From: Streptomyces sp. Je 1-369
GTDB taxonomy: Bacteria > Actinomycetota > Actinomycetes > Streptomycetales > Streptomycetaceae
Assembly: GCF_026810505.1 (NCBI RefSeq)
Contig: NZ_CP101750.1
Coordinates: 5,513,501-5,577,500 of the forward strand
Direction: 5' to 3'
Length of the DNA: 64,000 nt
Within the stretch, counting starts at the first letter, position 1. Each line of letters begins with the position of its first letter. The notes under the pieces were generated by a model. The model ran no database searches. It was not told where the DNA came from and was given only the letters and a program-made list of their open reading frames with translations. The translations under genes and the position numbers were made by a program. This document shows positions 44,476 to 51,605 of this stretch, in pieces.

Positions 44476-45717
44476 ATGAGCTACCGCACGCCGCACTCCT
44501 TGCCGAAGTCCCTCCACACGGTGACCCTCGACGACGTACGCGGTGCGCAGAAGATGCTCTCCGGAGTGGCCCGGATGACGGCGATGGAGGGCAGCAGGTA
44601 CCTGTCCGGCCTGGTCGGGGCCCCTGTGCACCTCAAGTGCGAGAACCTCCAGCGGACGGGTTCGTTCAAGCTGCGCGGTGCCTACGTACGGATCGCGGGC
44701 CTGCTCCCCGAGGAGCGCGCCGCCGGAGTGGTCGCCGCGAGCGCGGGCAACCACGCCCAGGGCGTGGCGCTGGCCTCCTCGCTCCTCGGCGTGCGCTCCA
44801 CGGTGTTCATGCCCGCCGGAGCGCCACTGCCCAAGGTCGCGGCGACGCGGGACTACGGGGCTGAGGTGCGGCTGCACGGTCAGGTGGTCGACGAGACGCT
44901 GGCCGCCGCGCAGGAGTACGCGGAGCGGACGGGCGCGGTCTTCATCCACCCCTTCGACCACGCCGACATCATCGCGGGGCAGGGCACGGTCGGTCTGGAG
45001 ATCCTGGAGCAGTGCCCCGAGGTGCGCACCCTCGTCGTCGGCATCGGGGGCGGCGGGCTCGTGGCGGGCATCGCCGTCGCGGTGAAGGCGATGCGGCCGG
45101 ACGTGAAGATCGTCGGCGTGCAGGCGGCCGGGGCCGCGGCCTACCCGCCGTCGCTCGCCGCGGGCCACCCGGTGTCGGTCAGGAACCCGGCGACGATGGC
45201 CGACGGCATCAAGGTGGGCCGCCCCGGCGACGTGCCGTTCCGGCTCGTCGAGGACCTGGTCGACGACGTCGTGACGGTCTCCGAGGACGCGCTCTCCAGT
45301 GCGCTGCTGCTCTGCCTGGAGCGGGCCAAGATGGTCGTCGAGCCGGCCGGTGCCAGTCCGGTCGCGGCCCTGATGAGCGACCCGAAGGCGTTCGAGGGCC
45401 CGGTGGTGGCGCTCCTCTCGGGCGGCAACGTGGACCCGCTCCTGATGCAGCGGATCCTGCGCCACGGCATGGCGGCGGCGGGCCGCTACCTCTCGCTGCG
45501 GCTGCGCCTGACGGACCGGCCGGGCGCCCTGGCCACGCTGCTCGGCGTCCTGTCGGAGGTGGACGCGAACGTCCTCGACGTGAGTCACGTGCGCACGGAT
45601 CCCCGGCTCGGGCTCACCGAGGCCGAGGTGGAGCTGCATCTGGAGACGAAGGGGCCGGAGCACTGCGTCGAGGTGGGCGCGGCGCTGCGGGCGGCGGGCT
45701 ACACGGTCATCGACTGA
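44476..45717 (+). CDS. ilvA: Threonine ammonia-lyase
   Basis: A 413-residue PLP enzyme converting threonine to 2-oxobutanoate and ammonia. The cofactor lysine is in TGSFKLRGAYVR near 64; the glycine-rich phosphate loop is VVGIGGGGLVAG; SAGNHAQGVALAS is also diagnostic. One C-terminal ACT domain (RLRLTDRPGALATLLGVLSEV) rather than two points to the shorter, TdcB/CTD-like form. ATG at 44476. Confidence 0.95.
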   Translation: MSYRTPHSLPKSLHTVTLDDVRGAQKMLSGVARMTAMEGSRYLSGLVGAPVHLKCENLQRTGSFKLRGAYVRIAGLLPEERAAGVVAASAGNHAQGVALASSLLGVRSTVFMPAGAPLPKVAATRDYGAEVRLHGQVVDETLAAAQEYAERTGAVFIHPFDHADIIAGQGTVGLEILEQCPEVRTLVVGIGGGGLVAGIAVAVKAMRPDVKIVGVQAAGAAAYPPSLAAGHPVSVRNPATMADGIKVGRPGDVPFRLVEDLVDDVVTVSEDALSSALLLCLERAKMVVEPAGASPVAALMSDPKAFEGPVVALLSGGNVDPLLMQRILRHGMAAAGRYLSLRLRLTDRPGALATLLGVLSEVDANVLDVSHVRTDPRLGLTEAEVELHLETKGPEHCVEVGAALRAAGYTVID

Positions 45718-45725
45718 GACGGGGC

Positions 45726-45768
45726 GTCGGTGTCGGTGTCGGTATCAGTACCGGTATCGGCGTCGGCG
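45726..45768. repeat. Short tandem GGTGTC/GGTATC hexamer repeat
   Basis: Seven near-identical hexamers of the form (c)GGTNTC follow the ilvA stop codon (TCGGTGTCGGTGTCGGTATC and on), with a mirror-like turn around AGTACCGGTATC. Probably a slippage tract; it may also fold weakly. Confidence 0.6.
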
Positions 45769-45804
45769 CGGCCGCGCAGGTGACTTTGGTAAAACAGCTG
45801 AGAC

Positions 45805-45822
45805 AACGCGATGTATCGCGTT
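45805..45822. promoter_or_regulatory. Inverted repeat operator AACGCGAT-GT-ATCGCGTT upstream of the ABC exporter
   Basis: Perfect 8-bp arms separated by GT lie 163 nt before the exporter ATPase start, within a stretch (TTTGGTAAAACAG...TTATGGTG) that looks like a promoter. DrrAB-type exporters in this genus are often controlled by PadR or TetR repressors at sites with this ATCGCG style. No such gene adjoins here. Confidence 0.55.
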
Positions 45823-45985
45823 ATGGTGTGCTCCTCGTCACCTGCACCACCCGTCGCCGGGCGTCGCCGAGGCGTCGCCGGGCGTGGGAAGTCCGGCAAA
45901 TCTAAGCTTTTGCGTAGAAACCCACCAACCCACCTGATGCACTGGAAGACACCACCCGAAGCCATCACACCAGGGGAGAACCCAC

Positions 45986-47014
45986 ATGCCAGGCGCCATC
46001 TACGCCGAAGGTCTGGTGAAGACCTTCGGCGACGTACGGGCTCTGGACGGCGTCGATCTGGATGTCCCGGAAGGTACCGTGCTCGGCCTGCTCGGGCCGA
46101 ACGGCGCGGGGAAGACCACGGCGGTCCGCTGCCTGACGACGCTGCTCACCCCCGACAGCGGCAGAGCGGTCGTCGCGGGCATCGACGTACTGAAGCACCC
46201 CAACGAGGTCCGGCGCTCCATCGGCCTCTCCGGCCAATTCGCGGCCGTGGACGAGTACTTGACGGGCCGTGAGAACCTCCAGATGGTCGGCCAGCTCTAC
46301 CAGATGCGGGCCAAGGAGGCGAAGGTCAGGGCGGCGGAACTGCTTGACCGGTTCAACCTCGCGGACGCCGCGGACCGCCCCTCCAAGACGTACTCCGGAG
46401 GCATGCGCCGCCGCCTCGACCTCGCCGCGGCGCTCGTCGTCTCGCCCCCGGTGATGTTCATGGACGAGCCCACCACCGGCCTGGACCCGCGCAACCGTCA
46501 GCAGCTGTGGGAGGTCATCCAGGAACTGGTCGCGGGCGGCACGACGCTGCTCCTCACCACGCAGTACCTCGAAGAGGCCGACCACCTCGCACACGACATC
46601 TGCGTCGTCGACCACGGCCGCGTCATCGCCCGCGGCACGTCCGACCAGCTCAAGGCCCAGACCGGCGGCGAACGCGTCGAGGTCGTGGTGCACGACCGTG
46701 ACCACATCGCCACCGCCTCCGAGGTCCTGCGCGGCTTCGGCAAGGGCGAGGTCGCCGTCGCCGAACACACCCGCAAGCTGACCGTCCCCGTCACGGGTGG
46801 CGCCAAGCTGCTCGCCGAGGTCATCCGCGAGCTGGACGCCCGCGGCATAGAGATCGACGACATCGGCCTGCGCCGCCCGACCCTCGACGACGTCTTCATC
46901 TCCCTCACGGGACACGTCGCCGAAACCGCGGACGAGACCAGCGGAGACGGTGCCGACGCCAAGTCCCAGCGCGCGGCCACGGACACCAAGCGCAAGAAGG
47001 AGGCGGACAAGTGA
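45986..47014 (+). CDS. ABC exporter ATP-binding protein (DrrA type)
   Basis: A 342-residue ATPase of the daunorubicin-resistance class. Walker A GPNGAGKTT near 36-44, signature YSGGMRRRLDLAAAL near 136, Walker B VMFMDEPTTGLD near 158, and the DrrA-type C-terminal domain ending in RRPTLDDVFISLTGH. The ATG has AGGGGAG 7 nt upstream. Its stop overlaps the permease GTG by 4 bp, so the two form one exporter. The substrate is unknown. Confidence 0.95.
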   Translation: MPGAIYAEGLVKTFGDVRALDGVDLDVPEGTVLGLLGPNGAGKTTAVRCLTTLLTPDSGRAVVAGIDVLKHPNEVRRSIGLSGQFAAVDEYLTGRENLQMVGQLYQMRAKEAKVRAAELLDRFNLADAADRPSKTYSGGMRRRLDLAAALVVSPPVMFMDEPTTGLDPRNRQQLWEVIQELVAGGTTLLLTTQYLEEADHLAHDICVVDHGRVIARGTSDQLKAQTGGERVEVVVHDRDHIATASEVLRGFGKGEVAVAEHTRKLTVPVTGGAKLLAEVIRELDARGIEIDDIGLRRPTLDDVFISLTGHVAETADETSGDGADAKSQRAATDTKRKKEADK

Positions 47015-47874
47015 GCACCGCAACTGACGCGAAGCGGTCCCTGGCGCCCCGGCCCACCGGGGGCATCGGGCAGTCCGTGCGGGACTCTCTGGTCATCGCC
47101 CGCCGGAACCTGATCCGGATGTCCCGCATCCCGGAGATGGTCCTGTTCGGGGTCATCCAGCCGGTGATGTTCGTGGTGCTGTTCACGTACGTCTTCGGCG
47201 GGTCCATGAAGATCGGCGACAGCACCGACCCCGACGTCTACAAAGACTTCCTGATGGCGGGCATCTTCGCGCAGACCGTCACCTTCGCCACGGCGGGCTC
47301 GGCGGCGGGCATCGCGGACGACATGCAGAAGGGCCTGGTCGACCGCTTCCGCTCGCTGCCCATGGCGCGCGGCGCGGTCCTGACCGGACGCACGGTCGCC
47401 GACCTCGTGCAGACCGCGATCACCCTCGTCGTCCTCGCGGTCGTGGCGCTGCTCGTCGGCTGGAGGACGGGCTCCGCGGAGCCGACCAACGCGGGACGGA
47501 TTCTGGCGGGCTTCGGACTCCTGCTCCTGCTCGGGTACGCGTTCACGTGGATCGGCGCGCTCATCGGCCTCTCCGTCCGCACCCCGGAGGCGGCCACGTC
47601 GGGCGGCATCATCTGGCTCTTCCCCGTCACGTTCATCTCGAACGCGTTCGTGGACTCCAGCCAGATGACGCCCTGGCTGCGGCATGTCGCCGACTGGAAC
47701 CCCTTCAGCGCCATCGTCCAGGCCTGCCGCCAACTCTTCGGCAACCCGGGGGTCTCCCCGTCCGACGCCTGGCCCATGCAACACCCGGTCTGGGCCTCGC
47801 TGCTCTACTCGGTCCTGATCGTCCTCATCTTCCGCACGCTGGCGGTACGCAAGTACCGGTCGGCGCACGGCTGA
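47011..47874 (+). CDS. ABC-2 type exporter permease (DrrB type)
   Basis: A 287-residue permease with six hydrophobic segments (for example MVLFGVIQPVMFVVLFTYVFG and TLVVLAVVALLVGW) and the DrrB-family loop GIADDMQKGLVDRFRSLPMARGAVLTGR. Starts at a GTG overlapping the ATPase stop (GTGA). Works with the upstream ATPase to export a hydrophobic compound. Confidence 0.94.
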   Translation: MSTATDAKRSLAPRPTGGIGQSVRDSLVIARRNLIRMSRIPEMVLFGVIQPVMFVVLFTYVFGGSMKIGDSTDPDVYKDFLMAGIFAQTVTFATAGSAAGIADDMQKGLVDRFRSLPMARGAVLTGRTVADLVQTAITLVVLAVVALLVGWRTGSAEPTNAGRILAGFGLLLLLGYAFTWIGALIGLSVRTPEAATSGGIIWLFPVTFISNAFVDSSQMTPWLRHVADWNPFSAIVQACRQLFGNPGVSPSDAWPMQHPVWASLLYSVLIVLIFRTLAVRKYRSAHG

Positions 47875-47905
47875 GCGGGGGGTTTCCCTGAGAGGGGGAA
47901 GCTTC

Positions 47906-48322
47906 ATGGTGTCGACGGAGCCGGGCCCGGAGACCTGGGAGGAGTTGCTCGGTGCGGCCGGGGACGAGGTCGCACGGACCGCGCGGCAGGCACGCGTGGT
48001 GGCCGACGAGGCGATTCCCGACGCGGTCGAGGAGTTCGATGCGGCGGCCCGGATGCTTGCTTTCACCTTCGCCCCCGGCACGTACAAGGGGTTGATCGCC
48101 GGTGTCGTCCTGCACGCCCGGCACGTGAACCTGATGTTCAGCGAAGGCGTGGCGCTTGAGCCGTACGACACGGGAGGGCTGCTGACCGGGACCGGCAAGT
48201 GGGCCCGTCACATCAAACTGCACGGCCCGGAGGACGCGGCGGACCCGGGGGTCGCCGAGCTCCTGTCCGTCGCCGCCCGACGGCGGCGGGAGCAGCTCCA
48301 GCAGAGGCCGCCACGTCGCTGA
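47906..48322 (+). CDS. DUF1801-like protein
   Basis: A 138-residue soluble protein with the YdhG/DUF1801 pattern: YKGLIAGVVLHARHVNLMFSEG, PYDTGGLLTGTGKWARHIKLHGPED and a basic C-terminus. Members are small single-domain proteins related to the iron chaperone frataxin fold; the role is unknown. ATG with AGGGGGAAGC upstream. Lies 31 bp past the ABC permease and could be co-transcribed. Confidence 0.8.
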   Translation: MVSTEPGPETWEELLGAAGDEVARTARQARVVADEAIPDAVEEFDAAARMLAFTFAPGTYKGLIAGVVLHARHVNLMFSEGVALEPYDTGGLLTGTGKWARHIKLHGPEDAADPGVAELLSVAARRRREQLQQRPPRR

Positions 48323-48332
48323 TGCTGTCCCG

Positions 48333-48410
48333 TCACGCCCGGTCCGCGCTCAGGTCGAGTTCGTCGCGCGGCTCGGTCAGCGAGTACCACTTGCCGTTGT
48401 CGTCGCGGAA
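48333..48410 (-). pseudogene. Possible remnant of a small protein (…FRDDNGKWYSLTEPRDEL…)
   Basis: Minus-strand translation of the gap between the DUF1801 and greA genes gives FRDDNGKWYSLTEPRDELDL followed by SADRA and a stop. The composition is protein-like and unlike chance GC-rich translation. No start codon exists between it and the greA stop, and the greA terminator hairpin sits where the N-terminus would be. I suggest the C-terminal remnant of a lost gene. Weak evidence. Confidence 0.3.
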
Positions 48411-48411
48411 C

Positions 48412-48448
48412 GACAGAGCCCCGGCGCGGTATGTGCCGGGGCTCTGTC
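48412..48448. terminator. Hairpin terminator of greA
   Basis: Perfect 14-bp arms (GACAGAGCCCCGGC and its complement) with a 9-nt loop lie 20 nt beyond the greA stop; works in either direction. Confidence 0.88.
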
Positions 48449-48467
48449 GGGGCCGAGAAGTGAAGCG

Positions 48468-48965
48468 TCAGGCCGAGTACGGCTTCGCCGCGATGATCTT
48501 GACGGAGGCGAACTTGCCGTTCGGCAGTTCGTACTGCGCGTCCTCGCCCACCCGCTTGCCGTTCACGCCGGTGCCCAGCGGGGACTGCGGCGAGTACGTC
48601 TCGATGTCGGCGCTCGCGTACTCACGGGAGGCGAGCAGGAACGTCAACGTGTCGTCCTCGTCGCCGTCGAAGGCGATGGTGACGACCATGCCGGGCTCCA
48701 CCACGCCGTCGTCCGCGGGCGCCTCGCCGACTCGCGCGTGCTCCAGGAGCTGGGTCAGCTGGCGGACGCGGAGCTCCTGCTTGCCCTGCTCCTCCTTGGC
48801 CGCGTGGTACCCGCCGTTCTCACGCAGGTCGCCCTCCTCACGCGCTGCCGCGATCTTCGCCGCGATCTCGGTGCGCGCGGGACCAGACAGGTACTCAAGC
48901 TCTTTCTTGAGCTTGTCATACGCCTCCTGGGTCAGCCAGGTGACGTTGTCGCTGGTCTGGGTCAC
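48468..48965 (-). CDS. greA: Transcription elongation factor GreA
   Basis: A 165-residue Gre factor that reactivates backtracked RNA polymerase by stimulating transcript cleavage. The N-terminal coiled coil carries the acidic tip and LREDGD-like GDLRENGGYHAAKEEQG; the C-terminal globular part ends GKFASVKIIAAKPYSA. The GTG at 48965 is chosen because GAGGAG lies 5 nt upstream, removing an upstream extension. Confidence 0.95.
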   Translation of the reverse strand: MTQTSDNVTWLTQEAYDKLKKELEYLSGPARTEIAAKIAAAREEGDLRENGGYHAAKEEQGKQELRVRQLTQLLEHARVGEAPADDGVVEPGMVVTIAFDGDEDDTLTFLLASREYASADIETYSPQSPLGTGVNGKRVGEDAQYELPNGKFASVKIIAAKPYSA

Positions 48966-49131
48966 AGGTGCTCCTCGTAGGTACTGGGAATACAAAGCAT
49001 CGCCCTACCCAGAAGAATGTTCCTTCTCGGGTGGGCGAAACCACGAGCCTAACAATTCAGGCGCCCAAGGGGGAGGACATAAGCCATCAGATTTGCGTCT
49101 ACGCAGGTGAGCGCGGTAAAGCTGCCCGACT

Positions 49132-49551
49132 TCAGTCGGAGTGGCAGCCCAGCAGCTCGACGCTGGTGGCCTTCTGCGTGGTGCGGAGGGTGACGACGCG
49201 GTCGATGCGGTCCGTGTGCCCGTCGAAGCGGAAGTCCTTGCGGCCGACCTCGTTGCCCGACTCGGCCTGCGAGCGCAGGGTGCAGTAGCCCTTGGCATCG
49301 GTGTCCTTGCGGACTTCGAGGTGGGCCTCGACGGCGTGGTCCGAGACCACGTCGAACTTGATGACCTCGCCGCTGAGCTTCGCGCCGTTGATGTAGTCGT
49401 ATCCGAACCAGCCGACGACGCCGAGCAGCAGGACGCCGAGCACCGAGCCGACGATCTTCAGCTTGCGGTCGGCGGCTTCGTCAGCCGTGCGCGAGCGGCC
49501 GTACCGCCCTTCGGGAAGCCCCTCGGGGAGCTTCGAGCCCGCCGCCGCCAT
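49132..49551 (-). CDS. DUF4307 membrane protein
   Basis: A 139-residue protein with a basic cytoplasmic head (GRYGRSRTADEAADRK), one transmembrane helix (IVGSVLGVLLLGVVGWFGY) and an outer beta-rich domain with two cysteines (GYCTLRSQAESGNEVGRKDF, ELLGCHSD) that could pair. Conserved next to mca in actinomycetes, where the start sites diverge. Function unknown. Confidence 0.88.
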   Translation of the reverse strand: MAAAGSKLPEGLPEGRYGRSRTADEAADRKLKIVGSVLGVLLLGVVGWFGYDYINGAKLSGEVIKFDVVSDHAVEAHLEVRKDTDAKGYCTLRSQAESGNEVGRKDFRFDGHTDRIDRVVTLRTTQKATSVELLGCHSD

Positions 49552-49667
49552 GATCGTCCTCCAGGAACAGGGGATGCCGGAATTTTCCGCCCCCCGGTTC
49601 CGTCACTATAGAAGCCGCCTGATGCGCCGGAATCACGAGGGCGCCCAATACCTTGAGGATCGAAGTC

Positions 49668-50549
49668 TTGACTGAGCAGCTGCGACTGATGGCCGTACAC
49701 GCCCACCCCGACGACGAGTCGAGCAAGGGCGCGGCCACCATGGCCAAGTACGTGGCCGAAGGGGTGGACGTGCACGTCGTGACCTGCACGGGCGGGGAGC
49801 GCGGCGACATCCTCAACCCGAAGCTCCAGGGTGACACCTACATCCAGGAGAACATCCACGAGGTGCGCAGGAAGGAGATGGACAGGGCCCGCGAGATCCT
49901 CGGCGTCAAGCAGGACTGGCTCGGCTTCGTCGACTCCGGTCTGCCCGAGGGCGACCCGCTGCCGCCGCTGCCCGAGGGCTGCTTCGCCCTGGAGGACGTC
50001 GACAAGGCGGCCGGCGAGCTGGTCCGGCAGATCCGCTCCTTCCGTCCGCAGGTCATCACGACCTACGACGAGAACGGTGGGTACCCGCACCCCGACCACA
50101 TCATGACCCACAAGATCACGATGGTGGCGTTCGACGGAGCCGCGGACCCCGAGAAGTACCCCGAGAGCGAGTTCGGCCCGGTCTTCCAGCCGCGGAAGCT
50201 GTACTACAACCAGGGCTTCAACCGTCCGCGCACCGAGGCGCTGCACCACGCGATGCTCGACCGCGGCCTGGAGTCGCCGTACGGGGACTGGCTGAAGCGC
50301 TGGGACGAGTTCGAGCGGGTCGAGCGCACGCTGACCACGCACGTTCCGTGTGCCGAGTATTTCGAGACCCGCGACAGGGCGCTGATCGCGCACGCCACGC
50401 AGATCGACCCCGACGGCGGATGGTTCCGGGTGCCGATGGAGATCCAGAAGGAGGTCTGGCCCACGGAGGAGTACGAGCTCGCGAAGTCGCTCGTCGATAC
50501 TTCCCTCCCCGAGGACGACCTCTTTGCGGGCATCCGCGACAATGCCTAG
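49668..50549 (+). CDS. mca: Mycothiol S-conjugate amidase
   Basis: A 293-residue zinc amidase that cleaves mycothiol S-conjugates, allowing alkylating agents and antibiotics to leave the cell as mercapturic acids. Zinc motif HAHPDDESSKGA at 11-22 with Asp15 as the base; second motif YPHPDHIMTH near 140. Length and VPMEIQKEVWPTEEYELA favour Mca over MshB. The TTG at 49668 is chosen: GAGGA lies 8 nt upstream and gives the standard TEQLRLMAVHAHPDD N-terminus. Confidence 0.95.
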   Translation: MTEQLRLMAVHAHPDDESSKGAATMAKYVAEGVDVHVVTCTGGERGDILNPKLQGDTYIQENIHEVRRKEMDRAREILGVKQDWLGFVDSGLPEGDPLPPLPEGCFALEDVDKAAGELVRQIRSFRPQVITTYDENGGYPHPDHIMTHKITMVAFDGAADPEKYPESEFGPVFQPRKLYYNQGFNRPRTEALHHAMLDRGLESPYGDWLKRWDEFERVERTLTTHVPCAEYFETRDRALIAHATQIDPDGGWFRVPMEIQKEVWPTEEYELAKSLVDTSLPEDDLFAGIRDNA

Positions 50550-50550
50550 C

Positions 50551-50793
50551 GTGAACGTACATCTGGCAATGACGCATCTCGTCCCTCTTGCCAAGGAGGT
50601 CGACGACGACAAGGTGACGCCCGGCGTGCTCGGCTTCATCGTCTTCGCGGTGATGGCGCTGGCCGTCTGGGGCCTCATGAAGTCGATGAACAAGCACATG
50701 CGCAAGGTCGACTTCAAGGACCCGGAGAGCGACGCGGAGTCGGAGAAGGGGTCGGCGAAGGAGTCCGCGCAGGAGTCGGCCTCCCGGAGCTAG
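50551..50793 (+). CDS. Small membrane protein downstream of mca
   Basis: About 80 residues: a short head (AKEVDDDKVTPGVLGFI), one transmembrane helix (VLGFIVFAVMALAVWGLM), a basic stretch (KSMNKHMRKVDF) and an acidic Ser/Glu-rich tail. The DDDKVTPGVLGF start of the helix is conserved after mca in other streptomycetes (from memory). GTG at 50551, 1 nt after the mca stop; ATG at 50542 or 50569 are alternatives. Confidence 0.8.
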   Translation: MNVHLAMTHLVPLAKEVDDDKVTPGVLGFIVFAVMALAVWGLMKSMNKHMRKVDFKDPESDAESEKGSAKESAQESASRS

Positions 50794-50812
50794 GACCCCT
50801 GGACAACCCGGA

Positions 50813-50838
50813 CCCCTCCCGCCCGAAGGCGAGAGGGG
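50813..50838. terminator. Hairpin between convergent genes
   Basis: CCCCTCcCGCC and GGCGaGAGGGG pair around CGAA with one bulge, 20 bp beyond the small membrane protein stop. Confidence 0.6.
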
Positions 50839-50875
50839 ACTGAGTTCTGTGCCTGTGCTGCCGTGGTGCTTCCGG

Positions 50876-51067
50876 TCAGTCCAGTTCCATGTCGCCGAAG
50901 ACCGCGGCGGTGTTCTCGTGGTGCACGGTGTTGATGTCGCTGCCGCTCTCGATACCGTAGCCGGTGCCGTCGTCTCCGTCGTGGCCGTCGGCCGAGGCGA
51001 CGCCCGCGCCGCCGAGGACGGTGAAAGCGGCCAGGACAGTGGTGGCTACAGCAGTACGAATACGCAT
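50876..51067 (-). CDS. Small secreted protein, mature part acidic
   Basis: A 63-residue precursor: signal peptide MRIRTAVATTVLAAFTVLGG through VASA, and a mature peptide of about 36 residues rich in Asp/Gly/His (GHDGDDGTGYGIESGSDIN) with no cysteine. The signal peptide closely resembles that of the chaplin encoded just upstream (same strand), but the mature sequences are unrelated. Function unknown. Confidence 0.75.
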   Translation of the reverse strand: MRIRTAVATTVLAAFTVLGGAGVASADGHDGDDGTGYGIESGSDINTVHHENTAAVFGDMELD

Positions 51068-51230
51068 GAAGCGTCCTTTCTTGTGGGTGTGATGATCGCA
51101 AGAAGGCTTGTCCGGCTGGTTCCGGCCGTACACGGCCTTCCGCGGAAGCCCACCCGTCCGCACGGCTCATACGTCCGATGCGCGGAGCGCGTCCGGGGGG
51201 CGCACATGGGGTGTCAGGCCGTTTCGGCCG

Positions 51231-51473
51231 TCAGCCGTTGGTCTTGCACTTGTTGCCGGTGGCCGGGTTGAGCAGGCCCAGCACGTCGACGGTGTTGCCG
51301 CAGAGGTTGAGGCCGACGTCGACGGGGACCTGAAGGTTGTTGCCGCTGAGGACGCCGGGGGAGTTGCCGGTCGTGCCCACGGCGTCGGGGCCGTCCGCGA
51401 TCGCGGCGCCGGCGCCACCGAGCACAGTGACGAAGGTGAGAGCGGCTGCGGTGACGATGCTGCGCGTACGCAT
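51231..51473 (-). CDS. Short chaplin
   Basis: An 80-residue precursor. After the signal peptide (TAAALTFVTVLGGAGAAIA) comes one chaplin domain: GTTGNSPGVLSGNNLQVPVD, then VGLNLCGNTVDVLGLLNPATGNKC with the two conserved cysteines. Short chaplins assemble into amyloid-like surface-active films that coat aerial hyphae and spores. The ATG has GAAGAGG 5 nt upstream. No sorting signal, so it is a ChpD-H type. Confidence 0.93.
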   Translation of the reverse strand: MRTRSIVTAAALTFVTVLGGAGAAIADGPDAVGTTGNSPGVLSGNNLQVPVDVGLNLCGNTVDVLGLLNPATGNKCKTNG

Positions 51474-51605
51474 GGATACCTCTTCGCAGAAGGAGAAGGC
51501 GGTCCATATGAGCGTCACCCGGGACGGCCGCGCGCGCTCACGGCCGTAGCCCGTCAGTGGTGACAACACCTCGTTTGGGGGAAAGCGGGCGCCCACACCC
51601 CCCGT

